DNA from: Palsa-661 sp035535015
GTDB lineage: Bacteria; Actinomycetota; Acidimicrobiia; Acidimicrobiales; UBA8190
NCBI GenBank assembly: GCA_035535015.1
Contig: DATLQU010000011.1
Coordinates: 124,001-188,000, forward strand
Reading direction: 5' to 3'
DNA: 64,000 nucleotides
The first letter of the stretch is position 1. Each line of letters begins with the position of its first letter. A model generated the notes under the pieces. That model was not told the DNA's origin. It saw only the letters and a list, made by a program, of their open reading frames with translations, and did not search any database. A program made the translations under genes and the position numbers. Below are positions 16,502 through 25,623 of the stretch, in pieces.

Positions 16502-17241
16502 CCGCCGTCGACCACCAGGGCGGCGCCGGTCGTCCAGCGGGAATCGTCTCCGGCCAGATAGGAGTAGGCGCCCACCAGATCGTCGGCGGAACCGAGCCCC
16601 AGGGGATGGCGCATGGCCATGGCCTCGAGAGCGTCGGGTGGCAGGTCTTCATGGATGGCGGAGCGGAAGGTTCCCGGGCACACGCAGTTCACCCGGATCC
16701 CGTCGCGGGCGTACTCGACGGCTGCCACCTTGGCCAACTGGATGACGGCCGCCTTGGTGGCGCAGTAGGGCGCGGCGTGCGACCATGCCGTCATTCCGGC
16801 CACCGATGCCGTCAGGATGATCGACCCCGACCGCTGCGCGCGCATCGTTGGGACCACCGACCGGATGCCGTTCACCGCTCCCATCAGGTTGATGCGGATG
16901 ACGCGGTCCCAGTCGTCGGTGCTGAGGTTGTGGATGCGGCCGTTGGGGGCGAGCACACCAGCGTTGCTCACGAACACGTCGATGCGGCCGAAGCGCTCGA
17001 TGGCGAATCTCACCACCCGTTCCACCTGATCGACGTCGCCTACGTCGGCCGGCACCGTCTCCACGACGGCGTCGCTGGCCGGCATCGCGTCAAGAGTGGC
17101 CTGGAGCGACGACTGGTCGATGTCGCTCAGCACCAGGTCGGTGGCGGGCTCGCCGCCCAGCCGGCGTGACAGCGCCGCCCCCAATGCGCCTCCGGCGCCC
17201 GTGATCACGACGACGCGCCGCCGTGGTATGCCGTCGCTCAT
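16486..17241 (-). CDS. Short-chain dehydrogenase/reductase
   Basis: A 251-residue classical SDR from the ATG at 17241, which overlaps the upstream SDR stop (ATGA). Motifs are VVITGAGGALGAALSRRLGG (about 10-29), DVGDVDQVE, VSNAGVLAPNG (about 88-98), the Ser region LTASVAGM and YCATKAAVIQLAKV (YxxxK, Tyr about 155), and VNCVCPGTFRSAIH. The C-terminal TTGAALVVDGGYSAP is standard. It probably oxidises a hydroxyl or reduces a keto group on the local pathway intermediate with NAD(P). Two SDRs in tandem suggest successive alcohol oxidations. Confidence 0.9.
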   Translation of the reverse strand: MSDGIPRRRVVVITGAGGALGAALSRRLGGEPATDLVLSDIDQSSLQATLDAMPASDAVVETVPADVGDVDQVERVVRFAIERFGRIDVFVSNAGVLAPNGRIHNLSTDDWDRVIRINLMGAVNGIRSVVPTMRAQRSGSIILTASVAGMTAWSHAAPYCATKAAVIQLAKVAAVEYARDGIRVNCVCPGTFRSAIHEDLPPDALEAMAMRHPLGLGSADDLVGAYSYLAGDDSRWTTGAALVVDGGYSAP

Positions 17242-18017
17242 ACGAGCAGGTACCCGCCGTCCACACTGAGGACGGCGCCGGTGACAAAAGCCGAGGCGTC
17301 GGAGGCCAGGAACTGGTAGATGCCGGTCAGGTCGGTGGGAGCGCCCCAGCGTTTCTGGGCCGTGTGTCGCGTCACTTCGGCGTCGAGTTCGGGGTGGCAT
17401 TTGAAGCCGTCGGCCATCGGCGAGTCGAACCAACCCGGTGCCACCACGTTGACGGTGATGCCGTCAGGAGCCAGGTCGAGGGCGAGGCCCTTGGCCAGAC
17501 CGACCAGTCCTGCCTTCGACGCGCTGTAGGCGGCGAGACCGCGGCGCGGGCGCTCCCCGAGAACCGATCCGGTGAAGATGAGACGCCCGCCCTGACCCAT
17601 CACCCGTGCTGCCGCCCGGGCCCCGAGGAACGTGCCGGTCAGGTTCACCTCGAGGACCTGGCGCCACACCGCCGCCGGGGTGCGCCGCGGTCCGCCCACC
17701 ACCGGCGAGATGCCGGCGTGGCAGATCCATACGTCGACACCACCCCACTCGGCGACGGTGGCGTCGGCCACAGACTCGTTGAACTCCTCGTCAATGACGT
17801 CGCCGCTCAGCACCAGCGCAGGACCGGGCAGGGCGGCGGACAACGCCAACAGGTCAGCCTCGGTGCGGGCCACCAGTGCCAGTCGGGCGCCGGCTCGGGA
17901 GAAGGCATGGGCCAGCAGCGCGCCGAGGCCGCGACTGGCGCCGGTCAGCACCACCCGTTTTCCTCCGACATCGCCGGGGGCGGGGAAGAGTTCTGGGATG
18001 TCGATGGGGACGGCCAC
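17238..18017 (-). CDS. Short-chain dehydrogenase/reductase
   Basis: A 259-residue SDR starting with GTG at 18017. VVLTGASRGLGALLAHAFSR (about 22-41) is the cofactor loop and ICHAGISPV (about 93-101) replaces the usual NNAG. FTGSVLGE and YSASKAGLVGLAKG (YxxxK, Tyr about 165) form the active site, and VNVVAPGWFDSPMADGF follows. It leads the two-gene SDR operon and is divergent from the fused E1 dehydrogenase across a shared operator at 18032-18049. Joint control of these genes is therefore likely. The substrate is unknown. Confidence 0.9.
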   Translation of the reverse strand: MAVPIDIPELFPAPGDVGGKRVVLTGASRGLGALLAHAFSRAGARLALVARTEADLLALSAALPGPALVLSGDVIDEEFNESVADATVAEWGGVDVWICHAGISPVVGGPRRTPAAVWRQVLEVNLTGTFLGARAAARVMGQGGRLIFTGSVLGERPRRGLAAYSASKAGLVGLAKGLALDLAPDGITVNVVAPGWFDSPMADGFKCHPELDAEVTRHTAQKRWGAPTDLTGIYQFLASDASAFVTGAVLSVDGGYLLV

Positions 18018-18031
18018 GACTCGTTTCCTAG

Positions 18032-18049
18032 TTGTACCGATCAGTACAA
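18032..18049 (+). promoter_or_regulatory. TetR-type operator TTGTACCGATCAGTACAA
   Basis: An 18-bp inverted repeat with 6-bp perfect outer arms (TTGTAC/GTACAA) and one mismatched inner pair lies between the divergent SDR operon and the fused E1 gene. The core GTACCGATCrGTAC recurs as a perfect palindrome at 38972-38985. TAGGAT (18055-18060) is a possible -10 that would place the start of transcription at the GTG of the E1 gene. Confidence 0.6.
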
Positions 18050-18069
18050 TACACTAGGATGACCGGTCG

Positions 18070-20061
18070 GTGGCTTCCGCTGTGACCTCTGGGCCAGGGT
18101 TTTCGCCCGCGGAGCTCCTGGAGATGTATCGCCGCATGCTGCGCATCCGCGGTTTCGAGCAGCGGGCGGCCGACCTCTACCGCGACGGCGAGATCCCGGG
18201 CTTCGTCCACCTCTCCATCGGGCAGGAGGCGGCCGCTGTGGGGGCGTGCTGGCCACTCGGACCGACCGACGTCATCACCTCGACCCACCGGGGCCACGGA
18301 CACTGTCTGGCCAAAGGCATGGAGCCCCTTTCCATGTTTGCCGAGCTACTGGCCCGCGACGGCGGCACCAACCGAGGGCGCGGCGGATCCATGCACGTGG
18401 CCGACCCCAGCCTCGGCGTCTTCGGCGCCAACGGCATTGTGGCCGCCGGCCTGCCTATCGCCGCCGGAGCGGCCACCGCCGCCCAGCTGCGCGGCGACGG
18501 CACGGTGACGGTGGCCTTCTTCGGCGACGGCGCTGCTGCAGCCGGTGCCTTTCACGAGGCGGTGAACCTGGCCGCCGTGTGGCAGCTGCCTCTCGTCTTC
18601 TTCTGCGAGAACAACGGTTACGCCGAGTTCTCGCCGACCTCCTCCCAGCACGCGGCGACACTGGAGCAGCGGGCCGGCGGGTACGGCATCGGCTATGTGG
18701 GGGTCGACGGCAACGACGTGGTGGCCACGTCAGCGGCCATGGGCGCCGCCGTGGCCGGCGTGCGCGCCGGGGGTGGGCCGGTGCTCGTCGAGGCCGCCAC
18801 CTACCGTTGGCACGGTCACTACGAGGGCGATCCCGAGAGATACCGGTCGGCCGAAGAGGTGCGCGCCTGGGGTGAGCGCGATCCGATCGAGCTCCACAAG
18901 CAACGGCTAGGCCAGGCCGGGGTGGACGACGACGACCTCGAGGCCCTCGAATTATCCGTCGCTGACGAACTCGACGAAGCGGTCGAGGCGGCACGTGGAC
19001 TGCCGGCACCGGACGCCGCCTCACTCGGCGAGTTCCTGGTCCGGCCTCGTCGGACGATGGTCGAGCCGGCTCCGCCCGATGGCGATGCCCCGGTGTTCCG
19101 GACCATGGACGCCGTCCGTAGTGCCCTCGAAGCGGAGCTCGATGCCGACGACCGTGTGTTCGTGGCCGGCATCGACGTGGGCGAGGGCGGCAACGTCTTC
19201 GGTCTCACGCGCGGCCTGCGCGACCGATTCGGGGACCGGGTGCGCGACACGCCCATCTCCGAGACGGCCATTTTGGGGCTTGGTGTGGGAGCGGCCATGG
19301 CCGGCATGCGCCCGGTGGTCGAACTCATGTACCTCGACTTCTTGGGGGTCTGCTACGACCAGTTGCTCAATCAGGCGGCGAAGCTGCCGTTCATGACCGG
19401 CGGCGCCGCCCAGATGGCGCTGACGGTGCGCACCCAGTTCGGTGCCGGCCGCTCGTCGGGCAGCCAGCATTCCCAGAGCCTGGAGGCGCTGCTCGCCCAC
19501 GTCCCAGGCCTCACCGTCGTCATGCCGTCGACGCCGGCGGACACCTACGGCCTGCTGCGGGCGGCCATCGAGGACCCCAATCCGGTGGTGTTCATCGAGA
19601 ATCGCCTCCTCTACGGCATGAAGGGCCCGCAGCCACCGGCCGGTCACCTGGTCCCCATCGGCAGGGCGGCCGTTGTACGGGCCGGCACCGACGTCACCGT
19701 GGTGTCGGTGTCGCGCATGGTCCACGAGTGCCTGGCCGCCGCCGCGGCCGTGGCCGGGGACGGGATCTCGGCCGAAGTCATCGACCTGCGCACGGTGGCG
19801 CCACTCGACATGGACACCGTTCTGGCATCGGTGTCGAAGACGGGCCGCCTGCTGGTCGCCCACGAAGCCGTCGTCCCCTTCGGCATCGGGGCCGAGATCG
19901 CCGCCGTAGCGGCCCGAGAGGCGTTCTGGGATCTCGATGCACCCGTCGAAAGGATAGGTGCGGCCGCAACCCCGCCACCCTATGCGCCCGAGCTCGAACA
20001 GGCCTGGCTTCCCGGGCGCCACGACGTCGTCGAGGCCATCCGTCGCCTGGCCGCCATCTGA
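18070..20061 (+). CDS. Fused E1 alpha-beta 2-oxoacid/acetoin-type dehydrogenase
   Basis: A 663-residue fusion. Residues 1 to about 325 are the E1 alpha subunit with the thiamine-diphosphate motif GDGAAAAGAFHEAVNLA (152 onward) ending in ENN, plus the phosphorylation-loop-like YRWHGHYEGD. Residues from about 345 are the E1 beta subunit (EGGNVFGLTRGL, ETAILGLGVGAAMAGMRPVVE, HSQSLEALLAHVPGL). E1 subunits are normally encoded separately. The neighbouring genes supply no lipoyl E2 or E3, so it may use partners elsewhere or act as a decarboxylase on its own. The start is a GTG with no ribosome site, possibly leaderless. The likely reaction is thiamine-dependent decarboxylation or cleavage of a 2-oxo or diketo compound. 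Confidence 0.88.
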   Translation: MASAVTSGPGFSPAELLEMYRRMLRIRGFEQRAADLYRDGEIPGFVHLSIGQEAAAVGACWPLGPTDVITSTHRGHGHCLAKGMEPLSMFAELLARDGGTNRGRGGSMHVADPSLGVFGANGIVAAGLPIAAGAATAAQLRGDGTVTVAFFGDGAAAAGAFHEAVNLAAVWQLPLVFFCENNGYAEFSPTSSQHAATLEQRAGGYGIGYVGVDGNDVVATSAAMGAAVAGVRAGGGPVLVEAATYRWHGHYEGDPERYRSAEEVRAWGERDPIELHKQRLGQAGVDDDDLEALELSVADELDEAVEAARGLPAPDAASLGEFLVRPRRTMVEPAPPDGDAPVFRTMDAVRSALEAELDADDRVFVAGIDVGEGGNVFGLTRGLRDRFGDRVRDTPISETAILGLGVGAAMAGMRPVVELMYLDFLGVCYDQLLNQAAKLPFMTGGAAQMALTVRTQFGAGRSSGSQHSQSLEALLAHVPGLTVVMPSTPADTYGLLRAAIEDPNPVVFIENRLLYGMKGPQPPAGHLVPIGRAAVVRAGTDVTVVSVSRMVHECLAAAAAVAGDGISAEVIDLRTVAPLDMDTVLASVSKTGRLLVAHEAVVPFGIGAEIAAVAAREAFWDLDAPVERIGAAATPPPYAPELEQAWLPGRHDVVEAIRRLAAI

Positions 20062-20096
20062 CCGGCTGATCGATCTGACGGAGCGATTCGTGACCG

Positions 20097-21245
20097 TCAG
20101 CAGCCCAGCGCCCGGGCGATCACCAGGTGCTGGATCTCGTTGGTGCCCTCGCCGATTTCGAGCACCTTGGCGTCGCAGTAGAAGCGGGCGACGGCCGTGT
20201 CGAGCATGTACCCGGCGCCGCCGTGGATCTGCACCGCCTCAGAGGCCGCCCAGACGGCCAGTCGACTGGCCTTCAACTTGGCCATGGCTGCTTCCTTCCG
20301 GAAGGGCCGGCCGCTGTCGCGCAGGGAGGCGGCGCGGTAGGTGAGCCACCGGGCCGCCTCGAGCTCCGTGGCGATGTCGGCGAGCTTGAACTGTACGGCT
20401 TGGAACTTCGAGATCGGCTGCCCGAACTGCACGCGAGAGCGAGCATGCTCCGTGGCCTGGTCGAGCACGGCCTGCGTGAGACTCAGCGACAGGGCGGCGA
20501 TGGAGATGCGCCCCACCTCCAGGGTGCGCAGGAACTGGTTGAGTCCGAGATTCGGATCGCCGAGCAGGTGGTCTTCTGAGACCCACACATCGTCGAAGTA
20601 CAGCTCGCGGGTATCGAGTCCGCGCCAACCGATGCCGCGCATCTTCGGGCCCATGGTGAAGCCAGGCGTCTCTTTCTCGACCACGAAACTGGCATAGCCG
20701 GAACTCCCCTCCTCGCCCTCGTCGGTGCGGGCCAGCAGTGTCACACCGAAGGACATGTCGGTTCCGGCGTTGGAGATGAAGGTCTTGCGGCCGTTGATCG
20801 CCCACCCCCCGTCGCGGCGCACCGCCCGGGTCCGGATGCCCCGAGCATCGGAACCGGCATCGGGCTCGGTCAGCCCGAAAGCGCCGAGGGCGCGTCCCTC
20901 AGCCAGCGGACGCAGCCAGCGCTCGCGCTGCGGGTCGGTGCCGAACAGCAGCAGGGGGAGCGAGCCGATGGTGACGTGCGCCTGCCAAGCGGCCGCCACC
21001 GACTGATCGGCCAGTCCGATCTGTTCCATGGCGGCCACGAAGCCGACGGTCGACATGCCGATGCCGCCCCACTGCTCGGGCACGAGCAAGCCCAGGAGAC
21101 CGAGCGCCCCCATCTCGCGCAGGAGGTCGGTCGGACAGCGACCCTCGTCCCAGGCGGCTGGCGCGCGCCGGGCGATCTCCTTCTGGGCGAAGTTGCGGCA
21201 CAGCTCCGCCAGGTCGCGTTCGGCGTCGGTCAAGGCGAAGTCCAC
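20097..21245 (-). CDS. Acyl-CoA dehydrogenase, homomeric type
   Basis: A 382-residue FadE. The first third holds WGGIGMSTVGFVAAMEQIG. The FAD-binding segment is FGLTEPDAGSDARGIRTRA, followed by WAINGRKTFISNAGTDM. The C-terminal domain has QIHGGAGYMLD and GEGTNEIQHLVIARALG, with the catalytic-type Glu in GEGT. It should oxidise an acyl-CoA to the enoyl-CoA and pass electrons to ETF. The GTG at 21245 is chosen because an upstream TTG at 21275 lies inside a 24-bp palindromic operator. It follows the TetR gene on the same strand with only the operator between. Confidence 0.9.
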   Translation of the reverse strand: MDFALTDAERDLAELCRNFAQKEIARRAPAAWDEGRCPTDLLREMGALGLLGLLVPEQWGGIGMSTVGFVAAMEQIGLADQSVAAAWQAHVTIGSLPLLLFGTDPQRERWLRPLAEGRALGAFGLTEPDAGSDARGIRTRAVRRDGGWAINGRKTFISNAGTDMSFGVTLLARTDEGEEGSSGYASFVVEKETPGFTMGPKMRGIGWRGLDTRELYFDDVWVSEDHLLGDPNLGLNQFLRTLEVGRISIAALSLSLTQAVLDQATEHARSRVQFGQPISKFQAVQFKLADIATELEAARWLTYRAASLRDSGRPFRKEAAMAKLKASRLAVWAASEAVQIHGGAGYMLDTAVARFYCDAKVLEIGEGTNEIQHLVIARALGC

Positions 21246-21254
21246 CGCCTGATC

Positions 21255-21278
21255 ATATTGGACCGAACGGTCCAATAT
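21255..21278 (+). promoter_or_regulatory. 24-bp palindromic TetR operator
   Basis: Two perfect 11-bp arms (ATATTGGACCG and its complement CGGTCCAATAT) flank a 2-bp centre. This is the most symmetric element of the window. It lies between the TetR gene (21291-21932) and the acyl-CoA dehydrogenase it precedes, ten bases before the dehydrogenase start. Confidence 0.75.
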
Positions 21279-21290
21279 CTACCGGCGGAT

Positions 21291-21932
21291 TCAGGGTGCG
21301 GTCGGAGCCCGGCCGGCGCGCACGGCATCCTCCACCATGGTGATCACCCAGGTGATTGCTCGAATCGCCTGGTCGGAGCCGAGCCCCCAGTCGCGTACCA
21401 GGCGCTCGTAGGCCCCCACGCTCCACAACAGGTCGAGCATGGCTCCGGCCATGGTGCGGTTCTGCTCCGACCATCCCTCCGCCTCGCCTGCGACCGCCTC
21501 GAGGAGTGCGCCGTGGACTCGTTGGCGGGTTTGCGACAGCGTGGCATCCAGGGCGAGGCCGGGCGCCAGCCGGAACGAGGAGACGTGCCGGAAGATCTGT
21601 GCGGCCAGGCCGGCCACGTCGCCCAGCTGCATGCCCTCGAGCTCGATGCCCGATTCGGCTTCGAGCTGCTGCATCACTGCGTCGCGTAGGGTTCGCTCGT
21701 TGCCGAAGTGGCGGTACACCGTCCGCTCGTTCACCGCCGCCCTCTCGGCGACGGCACGGATGGTGAGTGCCTCCCAGTCGCGTACGTGGGAGCCATGGAG
21801 AAGCTCGGAACCGGCCATGACGATGCGCTGCTTGGTGGCGTCGGCCATCTCTTGGCGGTGGGTGCTGTTGTAGGCCCGGCGCGTCGGCGGGCCGTCGGCC
21901 GACGCGATCGCAGGTGACGACCTGGTGGCCAC
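21291..21932 (-). CDS. TetR-family regulator
   Basis: A 213-residue TetR protein with a GTG start. The HTH spans about 35-80 (WEALTIRAVAERAAVNERTVYRHFGNERTL). The C-terminal domain includes FRLAPGLALDATLSQTRQRVHGALLEAV and a MLDLLWSVGAYERLVRDW stretch common in actinobacterial TetRs placed next to FadE genes. It sits immediately upstream of an acyl-CoA dehydrogenase on the same strand. The 24-bp palindrome between them is its most likely operator, so it probably controls that gene. A basic low-complexity N-terminal arm of about 30 residues precedes the HTH. Confidence 0.88.
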   Translation of the reverse strand: MATRSSPAIASADGPPTRRAYNSTHRQEMADATKQRIVMAGSELLHGSHVRDWEALTIRAVAERAAVNERTVYRHFGNERTLRDAVMQQLEAESGIELEGMQLGDVAGLAAQIFRHVSSFRLAPGLALDATLSQTRQRVHGALLEAVAGEAEGWSEQNRTMAGAMLDLLWSVGAYERLVRDWGLGSDQAIRAITWVITMVEDAVRAGRAPTAP

Positions 21933-21959
21933 GGGCTCGCTCCTTCGCCGGGCGCCGGC

Positions 21960-23159
21960 TTAGGCGAGGACGACGGGCAGCGTTTGCCATCCCCGGACGG
22001 TGGAAGTGGGGGAGAGGCTGGCACCGGCCAGGTCGACGTCCCATTCCGGGAACCGGTGGAGCAGCTCGTCGAGCACGATGCGGCCCTCGAGCCGGGCCAG
22101 GGCGGCACCGAGGCAGAAGTGGATGCCCTGGCCGAAGGTCAGCGTCGGGCCGTCCTTGCGGTGGATGTCAAAGCGGTCGCCGTCGGGATACCGCCGATCG
22201 TCACGGTTGGCCGAACCCACCAGGACCATGATCACGCTGTTCTCGGAAAGCCTCTGCTGGCGGATCTCGACCTCGCCCGACGTCACCCGTGCCGTGTGGT
22301 GGGCGGGCGGCTCGAAGCGCAGGATTTCCTCGATGGCGCTCGGGATGAGGGATCGGTCCTCCACCACCTGACGACGCTGGTCGGGGTGCTCCGCCAGCAC
22401 CTTGGCCGTCCAGCCGATGAGCCGGTTGGTGGTCTCGTTGCCGGCACCCGAGATCACCTCCAGATAGGTGAGCAGCTCTTGGCGCCCGAGCCTCCTGGTG
22501 GTGCCGGTCTCGTCGACGAACTCGGCTTGGAGCAGGTCGGTCATGAGGTCGTCGGACGGATGGTCGGTGCGCCAGTCGACGTAGTCGGCGAACACCTGCC
22601 CGCTGAGCAGCCCCTCGCCGGAGACCTCCATTGGCTTTCCGGCTTCGGTGCGCAGGTTGGCGTCGGCGTGGTCGCGGATGGCCTCCTGGTCGGACTCGGG
22701 AATGCCCAGAAGCATGCTGATTGTCTTCATCGGGACTTGGGCGCCCAGGTGGGCGATGATGTCGAAGCGGTCGATTCCCACCAACGGGTCGAGGCACTGG
22801 ACGCAGAACCGTCGCACCTTGTCCTCGAGCTCCGCCACGCGCCGGGGCGAGAAGACCCGCGACATGAGCCGACGGTGGATGGTGTGGGCCGGCGGATCCT
22901 CGAAGATGAACACGCCGGGGGGCAGCTCGATACCGGCCCGGATGAGCTCGAGGATGCCACCCCTGCCGGAGATGAAGGTGGTGTTGTCGAGCAGAACCCG
23001 CTCCACGTCCTCGGCGCGGGTCACGGCGTAGAAGTCGTGTACCTCGTTGTAGTAGAGCGGCGCCTCCTCCCTCATCCGCCGGTACACGGGGTAGGGGTCG
23101 GTGATGATGTCGACGTCGTAGGGGTCGTAGTAGACGTCGCTCCTCTTCGCAGTCTCCAC
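21960..23159 (-). CDS. Cytochrome P450
   Basis: A 399-residue bacterial P450 from a GTG at 23159 preceded by GGGGTGG. The I-helix has GAGNETTNRLIGW (oxygen-activating AGxxT), the K-helix ExxR is EEILRFEPPAH, and the haem loop FGQGIHFCLGAAL puts the axial ligand at Cys349. This is a soluble class I enzyme that hydroxylates a hydrophobic substrate using ferredoxin and reductase partners, which are not adjacent. It is not closely similar to the two other P450s in the window. The same frame is open far upstream, but that part is the antisense of the neighbouring P450 and not coding. Confidence 0.92.
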   Translation of the reverse strand: METAKRSDVYYDPYDVDIITDPYPVYRRMREEAPLYYNEVHDFYAVTRAEDVERVLLDNTTFISGRGGILELIRAGIELPPGVFIFEDPPAHTIHRRLMSRVFSPRRVAELEDKVRRFCVQCLDPLVGIDRFDIIAHLGAQVPMKTISMLLGIPESDQEAIRDHADANLRTEAGKPMEVSGEGLLSGQVFADYVDWRTDHPSDDLMTDLLQAEFVDETGTTRRLGRQELLTYLEVISGAGNETTNRLIGWTAKVLAEHPDQRRQVVEDRSLIPSAIEEILRFEPPAHHTARVTSGEVEIRQQRLSENSVIMVLVGSANRDDRRYPDGDRFDIHRKDGPTLTFGQGIHFCLGAALARLEGRIVLDELLHRFPEWDVDLAGASLSPTSTVRGWQTLPVVLA

Positions 23160-23360
23160 GTGCCACCCCAAGAAGGACAGTGCCGGAACCGTGCCGGAAA
23201 TTGGTGACAGAACTATGACACTAAAATGCAAGGGCGTGCAACCCCGTTGCCGCCGCCCCCCGCCTGCGCGATATTTAGGCGTCAAAGTAATGGCGAAGCG
23301 GCATCGCCGACGAGCGAGTCGTGCGGTCCGGACGCCTGTGAGAAGGAGGCCTGTTCTGCC

Positions 23361-24605
23361 GTGATCGATCCGACGACGATCAACTTCTTCCGCGACAGAG
23401 CGGTCCAGGACGATCCCTACCCGTACTTCGACGCCCTGCGATCGCTGTCGCCGGTATGGCAGGAGCCGCGCCATGGCGTGTATCTGGTGTCCGGCCACGA
23501 GGAGGCACTGACCGTCTACAACGACGCCGTGCACTTCTCTTCGTGCAACACCGTGAGCGGACCGTTCAAGAAGTTCTCGGTCCCCGTCGTTGGCGACGAC
23601 GTCAGCGAGATCATCGACAGTCACCGCCACGAACTGCCCTTTAGCGACCAGCTCCCCTCGTTCGACCCGCCTCGCCACACCGACCACCGCCGGTTGTTGA
23701 TGCGGCTGCTCACTCCGCAGAGGCTCCGGGCCAATGAGGAGTTCATGTGGCGTCAGGCCGATCGGCAGCTGGACGATCTCGTCGGCGCCGGCACGAGCGA
23801 ATTCATCGGCGGCTACGCCGAGCCCTTCACCCTCGTGGTCATCGCCGATCTCGAAGGCGTGCCGGAGTCGGACCACGGCAAGTTCAAAGACCACCTGTCG
23901 GCGCTTCCGGGCCAGCTCGCCGATAAGCCGCTCGAGTTCCTCTACGACCAGTTCACGGCCTATATCGAGGACCGGCGCCATTCGCCGCGCGAGGACATCA
24001 TGACGGCCATGGCGACGGCCCGGTTCCCAGATGGTTCGCTCCCCGAGGTCAACGACGTCGCCTTGCTGGCGGCGAACCTGTTTGCCGGCGGCCAGGAGAC
24101 CACCGTCCGGCTGCTGTCCTTCGCTCTGCGGCTCATCGCCGAGCGTCCGGACATCCAGCAGCGCCTCCGCCAGGACCGCGACCTCATCCCCAACTTCATC
24201 GAGGAGACGCTGCGCTACGAGAGTCCGCTGCGGAGCCAATTCCGCATGGCCCGCACCAAGGTGACCGTCGGCGGTGTCGAAATCCCGGCCGGCGGCACGT
24301 TGATGCTGCTCCCTGGCGCGGCCAACCGCGATTCCCGGACCTTCCCCAACCCTGACGAGTTCGACATCGAGCGATCCAATGCCCGGCTGCACATCGCCTT
24401 CGGCCACGGCATCCACCACTGTGCCGGCGCTCACCTGGCTCGGGCCGAGGGTCGGGTCACCATCAACCGGATCCTGGACCGCACCGGCGACATCAGGATC
24501 TCCGAGGCGGCGCACGGTCCGGCCGTCGCCCGTCGGTATGAGTTTCTGCCCACGTACTTCTTGCGCGGCCTGGCCAGCCTTACCCTGGAGCTCACGCCGC
24601 CGTAG
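23361..24605 (+). CDS. Cytochrome P450
   Basis: A 414-residue P450 starting with GTG at 23361 after AGAAGGAGG. It has the I-helix AGGQETTVRLLSF, K-helix EETLRYESPL, and haem loop FGHGIHHCAGAHLARAEGRV with Cys354. The C-terminal tail (RISEAAHGPAVARRYEF...) is unusually well conserved with the P450 at 40566-41840, as is the segment SSCNTVSGPF near residue 60. The two are therefore paralogues of one subfamily. It is divergent from another P450 with 200 bp between. Redox partners are not local apart from the KshB-like reductase at 48.6 kb, which is of a different type. Confidence 0.92.
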   Translation: MIDPTTINFFRDRAVQDDPYPYFDALRSLSPVWQEPRHGVYLVSGHEEALTVYNDAVHFSSCNTVSGPFKKFSVPVVGDDVSEIIDSHRHELPFSDQLPSFDPPRHTDHRRLLMRLLTPQRLRANEEFMWRQADRQLDDLVGAGTSEFIGGYAEPFTLVVIADLEGVPESDHGKFKDHLSALPGQLADKPLEFLYDQFTAYIEDRRHSPREDIMTAMATARFPDGSLPEVNDVALLAANLFAGGQETTVRLLSFALRLIAERPDIQQRLRQDRDLIPNFIEETLRYESPLRSQFRMARTKVTVGGVEIPAGGTLMLLPGAANRDSRTFPNPDEFDIERSNARLHIAFGHGIHHCAGAHLARAEGRVTINRILDRTGDIRISEAAHGPAVARRYEFLPTYFLRGLASLTLELTPP

Positions 24606-24666
24606 GTGGTTTTGCCTCCGTATCCATTGCGTCGATCGGACGCCGGGCGCCCCCGAAGGTGGTCCT

Positions 24667-25452
24667 CTAGCCCCCGGGCTTCGAAGAGGCGCCGAGCATG
24701 AGCTTCACCTGTGAGGCCGGCGGGCCGGCCGTGGTGCCGCCGTCGATCGGCAGCACCACCCCGGTGATCTGGGCGGAGCGGTCGCTGGCCAGGTAGAGGA
24801 CGGCGTTGGCGACGTCTTCTACCTGGCCCCGGCGCGGCAACGGCTGGGTGAAGCGGGTCACGGCATCCATGTCGTAGGTCGTCATGCCGGTCTGGATGTT
24901 TCCGGGAGCGATGGCGTTGACCCGGATGCCGTACTGCGCGATGTCAACGGCGATGGACTTGGTGAGGTGGATCACGGCCGCCTTGGCCGCCCGGTAGGTG
25001 GCCAAACCGGAGCCGGCGCTGATGCCGGCGATCGAGGCGCAGTTCACGATGGAACCCCCGCCGTGCTCCTTCATGTGGCGGGCGGCCCGCTGGCTACCGA
25101 GCATCACCCCGAGGACGTTCACGTGCATGACCCGGTCGAAATCCATCAGGTCGTCGTGGAGGAACCGGACCATGGCGCTGGCCACGCCCGCGTTGTTGAA
25201 CATCACGTGGAGGCCCCCGAAGTGCGCAACGGTGTAGTCGACCAGGGCTTGCACCTGTCCGACGTCGGCTACGTTCGTCTCCCGGAAGGCGACGGTGTCG
25301 CCGAGCTCCTGCGCCAGCGCATGGCCGGCTTCGGCGTCGATGTCGGCGATGACCACCCGGGCGCCCTCCTCGACGAACCGTTCGACCGTGGCCCGGCCGA
25401 TGCCGCCGGCGCCCCCGGTGACGATGGCCACCTTGCCTTGCAATTCACCCAT
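24667..25452 (-). CDS. Short-chain dehydrogenase/reductase
   Basis: A 261-residue SDR. VAIVTGGAGGIGRATVERF (about 8-26) binds the cofactor, ADIDAE suggests NAD preference, FNNAGVAS is the NNAG strand, and CASIAGISAGSGLATYRAAKAA gives Ser and YxxxK (Tyr about 158). VNAIAPGNIQTGM follows. The C-terminal tail after IDGGTTAG extends by about 20 residues and may reach into a neighbouring subunit. It lies 171 bp downstream of the CoA-transferase gene on the same strand and is probably the last member of that operon. A hydroxyacyl or sterol-like alcohol is a reasonable substrate class. Confidence 0.9.
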   Translation of the reverse strand: MGELQGKVAIVTGGAGGIGRATVERFVEEGARVVIADIDAEAGHALAQELGDTVAFRETNVADVGQVQALVDYTVAHFGGLHVMFNNAGVASAMVRFLHDDLMDFDRVMHVNVLGVMLGSQRAARHMKEHGGGSIVNCASIAGISAGSGLATYRAAKAAVIHLTKSIAVDIAQYGIRVNAIAPGNIQTGMTTYDMDAVTRFTQPLPRRGQVEDVANAVLYLASDRSAQITGVVLPIDGGTTAGPPASQVKLMLGASSKPGG

Positions 25453-25623
25453 CGACGGCCTCCGCCGGCCTCGGCCTGCCGTTGGGCTCTGACGTGCACG
25501 TGGTTGTCGTCATTGGAGCTCCTTATCTCGAGGAAAGGGGTCGAGCCGGGCAACGGTGGCGGGGCAGGGCCGCTCCCCGACCAGCCCACCACCACCGCGT
25601 CGGCGATGACCCGGGCGCCTGGA

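Noticed and set aside
23160..24515. Extension of the minus-strand P450 frame to 851 residues
   Set aside because: The extra part is antisense to the second P450, lacks P450 motifs and bypasses the good GTG at 23159.
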